Notes: generated from the letters alone by a model not told the origin. A stretch of DNA of 23,880 bases from Coptodactyla brooksi (GCA_033557675.1 JAWQRM010000347.1:1-23880); one strand, 5' to 3'; positions 11,345-20,440 are shown, numbered from the stretch's first letter. Numbers and translations: made by a program.

Positions 11345-11359
11345 GGGTCATATTGACCC
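11345..11359. repeat. Subterminal palindrome, outer right copy of second piggyBac
   Basis: GGGTCATATTGACCC, 16 bp inside the right TTAA. Same half-sites as the other two copies with a different 3-base centre. Confidence 0.65.
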
Positions 11360-11720
11360 TAGGAGCACAACAGGATTAAAAATTTAAAGTTGGGTACTAT
11401 TTAGTATAATCTGAGCAGCCTGCATAATCGGAGATAGCTCCAAATTATGAAGAGTTTGATGTGATGCAACATTTATTTGAAACATTTTTTAAATATGACG
11501 TTAACAGAGTTTCACTATTTGTATGTAATGCTTATACATAAAAATAGTGGTGGATTTAGTGGTGGCTAGTAATGCCTTTTCACTCACAATTCTATGTAGA
11601 TAAGAGAGTCTTCATCCCAACCATACATACAATTTTTATTAAATGCTTATTTATATCAGATTGTACAGAACAGAACATTGTACAAACAGACCGCTGAAAG
11701 TAGCATGTACTACCAACGCC

Positions 11721-11774
11721 AACTATACTACAATGGGCTAATTCGACAATATATTAACCCATTGTAGTATAGTT
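11721..11774. repeat. 21-bp-arm hairpin
   Basis: Left arm AACTATACTACAATGGGCTAA (11721-11741, given as AACTATACTACA plus ATGGGCTAA) pairs with 11754-11774 at 20 of 21 positions, around a 12-nt loop. The stem is too short for a normal miRNA precursor. It may be a TE foldback or a scar of one. Confidence 0.6.
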
Positions 11775-11776
11775 AT

Positions 11777-11801
11777 AGAAAGTATATATATAATACTTTC
11801 T
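11777..11801. repeat. Short AT palindrome beside the hairpin
   Basis: AGAAAGTAT (11777-11785) and ATACTTTCT (11793-11801) are perfect inverted repeats around TATATAA-type text, 2 bp from the previous hairpin. Cruciform-prone AT-rich palindrome. Confidence 0.5.
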
Positions 11802-12454
11802 CTTCATACCTATCGATAAGAAAAAATAAAACTATACGTGGAACAATTTAAAATCAACGTTATATTTTGCGATTTAACCGATGTGCTTTACAAGCAACAC
11901 AGTTATTGCAGTATGATTATTGGGCATCGTTTGGCTATTTGTATTGCTGGTGGCATACATAACTTATAGAATACTTATCTCTACTTTGTCGACTTTCCCG
12001 GAGGTAATTTACTTATGAACTTACATCTTGTTACAATCGTGTTCCACCTGTACTCAAATTGGTTAGTGCAGTAAAGCTAGAAACAGATTGGATTGTTTTG
12101 TCAACCACTTACGAACATTTTAACCTGTGATTTCAGTATTGCTGAATATTGCGCCCCATTATTTCAATAATGTTTTCCAGCAGATTGATTCGATTAATGA
12201 GAGTTTAATTATGCGTTATGTTTCCGGCAATTGATATTTTTAGTTTGAATTGGGTACGATCTTGGTGTCAATGGAAAATCGTGCCATTCACTCCCGCTGT
12301 ATGGTGTTTGTACCGAACCGACATATTTTGAGGCCGCCTTTTCTTTTGTAAGGTCGTTATATCTCAAATCAAATTACACGATTAAACTGTTTGTTATTCT
12401 ATATTATTAATATTGTATTATTAGATGATTTTGCAGAATTGTTACTAGACGTGA

Positions 12455-12890
12455 TATATGATGTTCGATCAAAAAATACGCGAAATTTTCAAAAAATTTT
12501 TCTCAAAAAACCTTTATTTATTGATCAAAATTAATCTCGTCCTTTACAGAGTAATCCCCATAAGATACAATAAGCTTGCACCAGTGCTTTTTCTAAAATT
12601 CGAAGCACTTCTAAAGTACAATTTTTGGTATGAGCATTAGCTCCTTCAACGATTTGGTTTTTGTCCTCTCAATGTTGGCAAACTACCGTCCTTTCATGTT
12701 TGTTATCTTCGGGAATAGGGAGAATTCGCAAGGGGCATAATCACCGAATATGGAGACAGAGACATCGGAGCGGTGTTGTTGTTGTTCAAAAGTTCATGAA
12801 CAAGCAGTGGATTGTGAGCAGGTGCATTATCGTGGTATGGTAGCTATGACTTGTTTCGTCACAAATCCAGGTGTTTTCTTCGGGTTATTT
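12455..12890 (-). pseudogene. Mariner transposase remnant, internally deleted
   Basis: Minus-strand remnant of a Tc1/mariner-family transposase. It shows ENTWICDETSHSYHDNAPAHN then PLLVHELL (about 12785-12880), where YHDNAPAH is the block carrying the second catalytic aspartate. After a frameshift comes DYAPCEFSLFPKI (about 12700-12740), equivalent to the family's PDLAPCDFFLFPKL, in which the aspartate of PDLAPCD reads as glutamate. The C-terminal part follows: a FEF-KKHWCKLIVSYGDYSVKDEINFDQ region (about 12523-12610, in family terms KCFDDWKKRWHKCIVSEGDYFEGDKINFDE). The segment between DETW-type and YHDN blocks, about 70 residues in complete copies, is missing, as is the N-terminal DNA-binding half. 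Stops at FEF*KK and elsewhere. I could not find its terminal inverted repeats. Confidence 0.82.
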
Positions 12891-12899
12891 CCGAACAAA

Positions 12900-15406
12900 A
12901 CGAAATGATATAGTATACAAAAATGATGAAAAAAGCTATATTTTTGGGTGAAATGTAGTAGGTAATATTAAATGCTGTACAGTGGGTTGCATAAATTTAT
13001 GCATATCTTTCATTAGGTAAAAATAAGCAATAAGGATGATAAAATAATTGAATATTTTTCATCCGATAAAATCCATGACTGTAAATTTTCTGTAATGAAC
13101 TAGTATTATTCAAAAGTTATTAACATCAACCTTTTGGAACGTTTTAGATGTCATCAACATGAAGTCTGCGACCGACAAACAAATGTTCTACACAGGACAC
13201 GTGCAAACGCGCCAAGTTCTAGAATGTTAATAAGGTACACACACAAAACACTACTACGAGGCAGTAGAAGTGGTTGTATGACAACGACACCAAAACGTGT
13301 GCAACATACTTACCCACAATTAATTATTCTCCCTAATTACCATTAATACTAAGTACACTCATGGAACAGAAGGTCTGGCATCTCGGTCTCTCAACACGTC
13401 AGGATGATTCGTCTCTTACCTATAAGAGAAAACAAATATTAGCAGAGTTGTGTATACTTGCCATTAAGATTATTGGATGGTTGCAATGTTGTCGTAAGAA
13501 ATAATAATATTAGTAATACCGGGAGCAATTCTGCAACAAACTTGCATTGAAATTTGCATTAAAATTGCGGTGTACCACAATAAATTTTATTATTATGTTA
13601 AACCGATATATTTTATTGTACTAAATTACATCCAAAAATCTGAGAAAGAGAACGAATACTGTAAATAATAACACTTCGCTGAGTGGTTTCGTTTACTGGG
13701 ATTCAAATAAATTTATGGAAAAATATAATATTATTATAAATGCAAATGTTTGATTGCTCCGTAATTAACTTTAGAGAAATTATAATTCACTTTCAATTCG
13801 TGAACAGAAACGAGATTGAATACACTTAAGCAGTTAAAATTCTAATTATTTGTAACATCTGTTATGATTAATTACGATGCAAATAGCAATATGGGCAGAT
13901 AAATAAAATACCAATATGGACAGATAGCGGTAGTGAAATGAAATACTACGAGTATTAGAGCTTCGTACATGCCTTGGAAGCATCTACTAAGCAAGATTAT
14001 TAAATACGTAATTTATTACGTATTATTAGTAATAGTATTATTATTACTTTTGATTGAAACAAGAAAATAAATTGACCATTAAGCAGGATCGAAATTCTCC
14101 CACTCGAAAAACTCGAACAATTGCACCCTACCGCTAGTTATGCTAAACGACTATATCGAGTCACGTGTCTTTATAAAGTATTCGCAGTGTTAAAAGAGTA
14201 CATAGTTATTATTCATATGAACAGATTAATTAATTAATTAAGATTAATTTAAAGCTCCTATATAGAAATACGAATGCTAAATAAAGTTGTCAGCTACAAC
14301 TATTAATTACTAAAAATCACTGATTTTTACTTATATTTTCCTGGGCGCAATGCTCTCCCTGTACGTGTTATCGATCAATGTATTTATTAATGTGTAACAG
14401 TAATGACAACTAAAAACAGTGGAAGAATTTCAATTTTCAATTTTGGAATGACGTTTCCAAATATCTGCACATCTTCAGATTGCTCGATTTAACTTTCAGC
14501 AGATGCACGTATACACACGCTTTAAACATTTGCGCTGACAAATCATTACCAGATTAAAACCATGATATCTGCCTAAACTCATGATATCTGCATAAGAAAA
14601 TGTGAGAAAGTCCACTACGGTTGCAATAGTAACCAGTAAAATATATCTCTACAACTCACGGAACTTAATGATAAATGGTTAATATCGAATGATTGAATCT
14701 CTACAATTCACTTAATGATAAATCGACAGATAAATGTTTCTGTACTTAAATGTTATTTAGTGTAAACATATCCTACTACGGACAAACTGTGGTATCTTAC
14801 CACGGACAAACGATTACTTTTGAATATAAGGTTCAAATAAATAACTGAAATAACCTTTAACATCTAAACCCTGTTTAAGTGTAAATAGGAAAGCGACGTT
14901 GATGATATATGATACTACATAAAGAGCATAGGAAGTGGGCCGCTTTGACATATTTACTTTACCTTTTACCCAGTTACACTTTAACCTAACCTGAAAGTGC
15001 AACTTTCTTCAATGTATCGAAAATATCCTAGTAAAGATCATCATGCCACAAAATAAAATAGAGCCCTCAATTGATTCTTTACATTAAATACAAAACAACT
15101 TCAAAGTTGAGCGATGCAGCAACAGCTGTTTTTCTACTTTAGTAGATATTGTTATAATATTGAATATTAAGTTTATAAGAAAAATTGGGCTTACAGAACA
15201 TGATAACTTTCTTATTTATCTTTCATGGTATTTCTTGGCATTATAAATATAGATTTTCTCAAAAAGTATCAAATTATGCCGAATAACATTAGATAACGAT
15301 CAGAGTAAATGGTACATCCTGTACATTCGAAAATAATCGATAAAAATAATAAAGCTTTTGAATCGTGTTCTGAACGAAATCATAATGGGGCTATGAACGT
15401 AATATG

Positions 15407-15410
<4 letters not shown>
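12900..15410. other. Gene-free AT-rich stretch with small local duplications
   Basis: No gene. Local structure: near-repeats CAATATGGGCAGATAAATA and CCAATATGGACAGATAG around 13887-13930; a perfect 10-bp palindrome AATACGTAAT/ATTACGTATT at 14003-14024; AATTAATTAATTAA homeodomain-like text near 14227-14240; two copies of CATGATATCTGC near 14560-14595; and a repeated TCTCTACAAnTCA...CTTAATGATAAAT unit at about 14645-14725. The open frame at 13134-13346 and that at 14814-15002 look random. Confidence 0.45.

Positions 15411-15444
<34 letters not shown>
15411..15444. repeat. (TA)17 microsatellite
   Basis: Seventeen uninterrupted TA units directly followed by CAGGGTGTATTTACT, a TE terminus type that recurs in this window with a TA in front. 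Confidence 0.95.
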
Positions 15445-15447
<3 letters not shown>

Positions 15448-15600
15448 GGTGTATTTACTACTTTGTAACAACAGCTAGGACATGATCAACTCGGCAAAAG
15501 CAAACAATTTTTTTTAGTACTATTTTTCAAGATGGCGCCTGTTTTAGCCAATATGGCGGATATTAGATATTTAAAAAATCGTTTTTATCCTCGTTGTTTA
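15445..15600 (+). mobile_element. Fragment of a CAGGGTG-ended transposon
   Basis: Starts with CAGGGTGTATTTAC immediately after the TA tract, as do the ends at 18762 and 23575. It continues with AAGATGGCGCC and AATATGGCGGATATT, two ATGGCG repeats. No matching inverted end and no coding region were found, so it is a truncated copy or a solo end. Family assignment rests only on the terminal motif. Confidence 0.4.
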
Positions 15601-16990
15601 TTAATTTAAGAACAAATTTAAAACAGTAGTAACCAGTGATTAACTTACAAGTTAATCAACATGTAACAAAGCCAAAGGTTCCATATGAATAATTCATCAA
15701 ATCATATTGACACGAACTCACTATAGTCATAGTCAGTTAAACAAACCGTGTGCAAATAAACGCAAACAATAATTTTCTTATGCTCTATACAAGGTTATTC
15801 GTTCTTTATGAATTACCAGAATATGCAAAGGCAAGTTGTTTACAAGGAGTTAATGTATTTTCATGCAACTTATGTGCTTTATTATCTGTCTGGTTCCTTG
15901 CCATAAATAACAGCTTTAAGGAACAGATTAGTATATATTATTTATAAGTATTACCAATAAGTTTTCTTAATATATAATTTCGAGGCATTTAAAGCAAATT
16001 TTATCGCTCTATAAATATTACATAAACCTATGTAGGTATACCGTACAATTCACGTGCAGAAGGAAACGTGTAATTGGTCAATAAATACTAGTCTATATAA
16101 AAGGAATATCGTCAGCAGTTTACTCCTTTCACATTACCTATATCTTTCCTGTACGTCTGGTTTTCTAATCCCTCGCGACCATAAACAACCCACTTTGGTC
16201 GGCAAGAAAGCTCGAATACAGAAAAGACCAAATGGGAACGAGTTGTATACCTTTCCTGCAGTAATTAGTGGTGGGCATTAGTCTAATTAGATACCAGCGC
16301 GCGCTTTAAATGCAAACGATTAGCGCTCGCAAACAAACGCTTTTACCGGCTAATTGCAGAAAATAAAGAAAATTGCACAATTTCAATGCAATGCCGCCAA
16401 GTCGAGTTCTTCTGCACTCGTCCGTTTCGCAAAATTCACGCCCGCGATTCGTTTGAATGATAAATTGCTAATCGTTTAGCAACCATTAGCTTAAGTAAAG
16501 GTTAAGCGTATCTCTGCATCAATTCGTTCGCAAAATACCTCGTAAACAGGCGCTTATGCAGAAGGCTAGGTGGCCCATAAATTGAATACTTTTAACATAT
16601 CTGCATTCTACGTAAAATCACGAAATGATGCAATTTACTAAACAAATTGAAATTTTTTTTCGAAAAATAATTTGAGTAATTAAATTTCTGTTTCGACTAG
16701 TTTCGGAGTCAAATAGGTAATAGGTAGCATTCCTGCGATTTTCCTTCCCTTCATTAGCTAATCTGTACCTTCGTCATTTATTTCTCTAGCTATTTTACTC
16801 CCAAGCACCTTGTCTCTCCTACTAATCCTTTTGTCACTAGTTTCACTTCAGTTCCCAATGCTGTATCCAACGCTAGTTACAAATTTATCCAAAGATAGCG
16901 GAGACAATTTTCCAATCTTCTTACTTTGAGCGTGTTCCTAGATACAAGAAACATTGAAGACAATATCCCGTATTTTCTTCGATGTTAATA
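15600..16990. other. Gene-free stretch including candidate regulatory block
   Basis: No gene recognised; the open frames at 15750-15947 and 16054-16281 resemble nothing known. 15600-16050 and 16600-16990 are ordinary AT-rich DNA. The distinct block at 16270-16560 is listed separately. Confidence 0.45.
16270..16560. promoter_or_regulatory. Candidate enhancer-like block rich in homeodomain-type sites
   Basis: This block stands out by its mixed composition and motif density: a perfect palindrome TCTAATTAGA (16282-16291), GCGCGCGC, AAACAAACGC (16331-16340, forkhead-like), GGCTAATTGC (about 16349-16358), GATAAATTGCTAATCG (about 16460-16475), CCATTAGC and TAAG repeats. Such clusters of TAAT cores and forkhead-like text are what insect developmental enhancers look like, but short motifs also occur by chance in AT-rich DNA. 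No conservation data are available here. Confidence 0.3.
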
Positions 16991-17035
16991 ATATGAAATT
17001 ATAAAATAATAATAAAATTTATTGCCCAACAGGAT
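16985..17035 (-). other. LINE 3' end: AATAAA plus (ATT)n-like tail
   Basis: Read on the minus strand, GGGCAATAAATTTTATTATTATTTTATAATTTC follows the reverse-transcriptase remnant. A polyadenylation-type AATAAA followed by a short simple repeat is a common LINE 3' terminus. The quoted run is split here: GGGCAATAAATTTTATTATT, then ATTTTATAATTTC. Confidence 0.55.
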
Positions 17036-18660
17036 TCCCCTCTTTCAGGACAACATAAGCAAATACATTTTAATAACAAATGGTAGTCAATGCACGATAT
17101 GATATGAAAGCATTGGTAAACACAAATACACGAACAAGAAGGCAAAAGAACCAGAAGAAATTAATATAGACCAATCTGAATCAATGCAAATCAACGTATA
17201 TTGATGTAAAACAGTGTAAAGCAGTATAAACCGATATCAGTTAATAAATCAAAACAAATCAACTCCCGACATGTTGACCTCCCTGTCTAGCGACTAACAT
17301 GCATATCCCATACAAAGACGCTCGAAACAACAGATTGGTCCTGACACCTGGAAGGCTGTAGATCCTAGATTCTCTGGAGATAAGACGGGATAACAGAAAG
17401 GAAAGTATATCAAGCAGGAGTGGTGAATCAACCCAGAGACTGGCTGGCAGTTACACAAATATCGTTAATGTGTGATGTAAAAGATATCTCAGAATCGAAT
17501 GTGACTTCCAAGTCCTCAAATCTATCTACTTTTCTCAGCACGTGGCTCCTGATTCAATAAGCCACAATGAAATGCTTTTTTTTCATTTCTTCGATTTCAA
17601 TTCTCACATCATCCAAGGATGTAATCAACGTTGTGACGCGATAAGACATCTTCGGCACATCCCGCAATACGGGAAAATATTTTCAGCTCTTCAGCGTACG
17701 CCAGGACTGGACATGGTATACCAAGAAGGAGATCATTAATAAACATATTAAACAACAAAGGGCTAAAAAGTAATCCCAGCGACACGCTCGATGCAGCTGA
17801 GAGATTGCGCGATTTAAAGCCATTATAAAAGACATAATTATTCTATTCTGTAGGTAAGATGAGGAGTTCAATCAAGTTAGACAGCCCTCTGTAATCCAGT
17901 ATCTTCAGCAAGATGCGACGACCTGTCGAACGCATTGAAAAAGTCAGTACACATCACATCCACCTAATCCCTGACATCTAATACCTCAGAGATATATTGA
18001 GTAATTGTTATCAGATTGGTTGCCGTTGACCTGCCTCTGACGAATCCATGCAGGATAGTTTGTTTTATCGCCCTTCTTAAATATAGGTACTATATGAACA
18101 GTCTTCTGTCTTGCTGGAAAGGCTCAGGGTCTAATCGCCAGATTGATAATAAAAGTTAGGGGTAAGTCAACACAAACAGTCAGTCTCTCACCAGCAAACT
18201 GGAAAAATTATCATCACCCATCGACAACTTACTTGGAATACTAGACATTACAGGCAGCGCATCAGATTCAGCTACTAGGAAAAGCGAGGAAAAATGAGTT
18301 AAAACATCAAGTATTACACTTGATGAAAACTAGAATATCCTGTAACATCATCTGCACTGGCGCAGATGATACAGGTGCAGATAATGTACCACTTCTGGAA
18401 TTCGAGATCCGCCCCTTGTCTGCTACACATATTTCCAAAACTGTGAGAGATCATCGCGAATACCGAACTCTTCTTGTTAATCCTCTCAATCTTTGAAACT
18501 CTTCGAAACCAAGCACGCTTCACACCTAATTGACAACCATTTACGAGTAAACAAACCAAGTCACAATTTTTTAATCTTAATCCCGTGACATGACGATATT
18601 CGCGGATCACCGCTAGTAAAAATTGACACACAAATTAGCACAGCACGAAAATCACCACAC
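17000..18660 (-). pseudogene. Non-LTR retrotransposon ORF2 (reverse transcriptase) remnant
   Basis: Minus-strand remnant of a jockey-like LINE reverse transcriptase, which copies the element RNA at its target. In order: SKIERINKK then EEFGIRDDLSQFWKYV (about 18425-18510), GGSRIPEVVHY (about 18380-18415), IPSKLSMGDDNFSSLLV (about 18195-18250), TFIINLAIRP and KTVHIVPIFKKGDKTNYP (about 18070-18160), HGFVRGRSTATNLITI with VDVMCTDFFNAFDR (about 17925-18050), a deleted and shifted middle, LAYAEELKIFSRIAG (about 17665-17710), corresponding to the catalytic YADD-LKIF block with the motif altered to YAEE, then RKVDRFEDLEVTFDSEISFTSHI (about 17465-17535). Multiple frameshifts and stops. The endonuclease domain was not seen. 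Between FKKGDKTNYP and HGF the usual block of about 60 residues is missing. The 3' end has AATAAA followed by TTTATTATTATT at about 17000-17025. Confidence 0.85.
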
Positions 18661-18711
18661 GTCGGTAATACTAAATTAAAAACAGCTAATAATTAAATTA
18701 GTTAATAATAT

Positions 18712-19025
18712 TAGTTAATAAGGACTATATGGAAAACTAAAAGCTGACATTAACGTAAATACAGGGTGGCCCAAAAAAATATATTTTTTAAATGGAGTAG
18801 TATTTTTTTCATAAACATTTTATAACTTCTGATTTATTAAATCTTGCGTGGCACTTTACACTCGAACACATTTATTGATTTATTTCGAAAATTTTGTTAT
18901 AGAACCAACATGTTTATGAAAAAACTGTACTATTCCATTTAAAAAGATGTATCCTCTTTTCTCGGGACACTCTGTACGTATGTTAATGCCCGCCTATAGT
19001 TTTCCACATAGTCCTTTGCTTACCT
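18712..19025. repeat. Outer inverted repeat enclosing the 217-bp foldback
   Basis: Plus-strand AGGACTATATGGAAAACTAA (18721-18740) followed by GCTGACATTAACGT matches the reverse complement of 18977-19018, AGGACTATGTGGAAAACTAT followed by GCGGGCATTAAC. These arms of about 42 bp lie immediately outside the foldback's TA ends. Either the foldback inserted at the centre of an older palindrome, or the true element is larger than the TACAGGG ends suggest. Confidence 0.7.
18760..18976. mobile_element. 217-bp foldback element with TACAGGGTG ends
   Basis: The left arm starts TACAGGGTGGCCC and the right arm, read inward, TACAGAGTGTCCC. Pairing continues through TTTTTAAATGGAgTAGTA and TTTTTTCATAAACAT on the left and the matching text on the right, about 75 bp per arm with scattered mismatches. 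It has no coding capacity. TA at both outer ends (18760-18761 and 18975-18976) fits a TA target duplication as used by Tc1/mariner-type elements. Probably a miniature non-autonomous element. Confidence 0.75.
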
Positions 19026-19066
19026 TATATACCACAGTTTTTGTCCTGCAACGATATTTTCTCCCA

Positions 19067-19101
19067 ATTCCGAGATATCCAATGGGGAAATATCTCGGAA
19101 T
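19067..19101. repeat. Perfect 12-bp hairpin abutting the miniature DUF4817 element
   Basis: ATTCCGAGATAT (19067-19078) and ATATCTCGGAAT (19090-19101) are exact reverse complements around an 11-nt centre. The right arm ends in the TA that begins the next transposon, so the insertion sits at the edge of the palindrome. Confidence 0.7.
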
Positions 19102-19482
19102 ACAGGCTGGTCCTAAAACATATGTCAAAAATGTTAAGGTAGGTAGAGGGGGCCTAAATGAGCTGGTGGCGACTGCTGATGACTGCGGCGTATAAAAACG
19201 GATCTCAAACAGCATATATCGTTTCACCAATGTGGAGCTCGCCGACATGCATTTCATGTATAGGGCTGCACAAGGAAACCTGTGCAGAGCACCTCTTGTA
19301 ACTGTTAATAAATTTTTGTTTTCTTTTGTCTTTACTTGTCTTTTCAGTTTCCTTTGATTCATACTGCTTTACAACCTAGCGTTTTAATGTGTCATTACCG
19401 CACACACATTCCTATACAAAGTATGCTTATTTAGGTCGCCTCTACCTACCTTTACATTTTTGACATATATTTTAGGACTACC

Positions 19483-19487
<5 letters not shown>
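19101..19487 (+). mobile_element. 387-bp miniature element derived from a DUF4817-type transposon
   Basis: Terminal inverted repeats of about 62 bp: left arm 19101-19162 (TACAGGCTGGTCCTAAAAC...) and right arm 19426-19487 (inward TACAGGGTAGTCCTAAAAT...), about 55 of 62 positions identical. TA flanks both ends. Between the arms a short open frame gives FTNVELADMHFMYRAAQGN (about 19225-19280), the N-terminal DUF4817 signature seen in many ant transposons, then loses similarity. The remainder of the transposase is deleted. This is therefore a non-autonomous deletion derivative, with its parental family identifiable from its own coding head. Confidence 0.8.
19225..19300 (+). pseudogene. DUF4817 N-terminal fragment
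   Basis: The translation FTNVELADMHFMYRAAQGN fits the DUF4817 pattern FTN-EYADMH-VYG-A-GN that heads the transposases of certain TA-targeting elements in arthropods. The usual YG reads YR. After GN the frame runs LCRAPLVTVNK, no longer family-like, and no catalytic domain follows. The domain is probably a DNA-binding or helix-turn-helix-like module, a role that I infer and have not shown. Confidence 0.7.

Positions 19488-19521
<34 letters not shown>
19486..19521. repeat. (TA)18 microsatellite
   Basis: About eighteen TA units following directly on the CCCTG end of the miniature DUF4817 element, mirroring the tract at 15411-15444 that precedes a CAGGGTG end. Confidence 0.95.
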
Positions 19522-19523
<2 letters not shown>

Positions 19524-19530
19524 CCTGTAA

Positions 19531-19800
19531 TGTTAAATATAACAACATAAAAAATGATGAAGATATGAAGATTAATCATCAAAGACCTTTTGTGGTAGCT
19601 CTTAAATGTGCTGGAGAATTACTCAATTCAGTAAACATTACTGTATGTAATAAATTTTTTGTAGTGTTAAATATGACAACAAACAAAATATATGTAAGAA
19701 GCCATTTGCAAACTTTTATGGATGTTCTAACCAAGTAGTGAGGACAACTCTTTTAAAGGTCCGTTATGATAGCTCTTAAATATGCTGGAAAATCTCAAAT
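19531..19800. repeat. Degenerate tandem duplication
   Basis: TGTTAAATATAACAACA (19531) recurs as TGTTAAATATGACAACA (19665). GGTAGCTCTTAAATGTGCTGG (about 19591) recurs as GATAGCTCTTAAATATGCTGG (about 19769), given here without joining. The two pairs are offset by about 134 and 178 bp, so the second unit carries an insertion of about 45 bp. Non-coding; possibly a TE subterminal repeat. Confidence 0.6.
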
Positions 19801-19950
19801 TTCAGCTTAAATTTCAGGAAGCTGTTAATTAACTACCGCATTTGAAATTAAGACTTCGCAATTTTAGGAAACCAATGCCAACATGTTTGATTTTTGTCGT
19901 TTAAGGTTTCTTGTGGGGCATGTATATTTCTAAGGAATAACAAATTAAAA

Positions 19951-19990
19951 ATTGATTAAGGAAACCATGGGAATTGATTAAGGAAACCAT
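19951..19990. repeat. 22-bp direct duplication
   Basis: ATTGATTAAGGAAACCAT occurs at 19951-19968 and again exactly at 19973-19990. A simple recent tandem duplication. Confidence 0.85.
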
Positions 19991-19999
19991 TTAATAAAA

Positions 20000-20440
20000 A
20001 TTTCAACCTGAGAACCTTATAACTTCTCCAGAAATTGACTGAAAATGAGCATAATAAAGAGAGTATAGTTTTGTGGGCAGATGGTGGTTTAGACTGGTCG
20101 GAATGTGATAAACTTAGAAAACATACTTTTACATCTTACCAAATTTACGTTAAACGACTACGTATAATGGCATAATTGTCGTTACTAGGCAATAATCTAC
20201 AATAGATGAAAAATAGTCGCACTGAACGAATAGAGATAAGCAAGGTTTGGCTGAAATTGTCGGTGGCCGTGTGATATGACTAAAATTTTTCGATCATGAA
20301 GTGAATCAAGAAAGATATTTTGAATTTCTACAACAAGAATTGAGTCTGAATTCGGCTACATTTATTTTCATATCCACTACAAGTAGGTGTTTTAAGTAGA
20401 AATCTTTGGAATAAATAATTTTTACAGGAAAATTAATTCA
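20000..20440. other. Gene-free stretch
   Basis: AT-rich non-coding DNA with no recognised gene or repeat. Confidence 0.4.

Larger units (their letters stand above)
9316..11379 (-). mobile_element. Complete, decayed piggyBac element between TTAA sites
   Basis: A piggyBac-family element of 2064 bp including both TTAA duplications (9316-9319 and 11376-11379). The left end reads TTAACCCTACTGTTCTC, and the right end, read inward, TTAATCCTGTTGTGCTCC; these are recognisable imperfect terminal inverted repeats. Subterminal palindromes of the form GGGTCAnnnTGACCC lie at 9363-9377, 11128-11142 and 11345-11359; the first and second share the extended flank CCTTCGGGTCAT in opposite orientation. The transposase lies on the minus strand between. 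The coding region and TIRs together make both ends secure. The transposase is broken, so it cannot move by itself. Confidence 0.9.
11380..12454. other. Gene-free stretch between piggyBac and mariner
   Basis: No gene. It contains the hairpins at 11721-11801. The part at about 12120-12310 has several TAAT-core motifs (GATTAATGAG, TTTAATTATG) in less repetitive text and may be regulatory, though nothing proves it. Confidence 0.4.

Noticed and set aside
14003..14024. Perfect AATACGTAAT/ATTACGTATT palindrome
   Set aside because: Ten-base AT-rich palindromes are expected by chance in DNA of this composition; no flanking structure supports it.
14640..14830. Short repeated phrases (TCTCTACAA, TACGGACAAAC) as a satellite
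   Set aside because: Only two imperfect copies each with no sustained period; simple local duplications.
18994..19362. 122-codon minus-strand open frame, the longest in the window
   Set aside because: It runs across the outer inverted repeat, the 12-bp hairpin and the miniature DUF4817 element on the opposite strand, and resembles no family.
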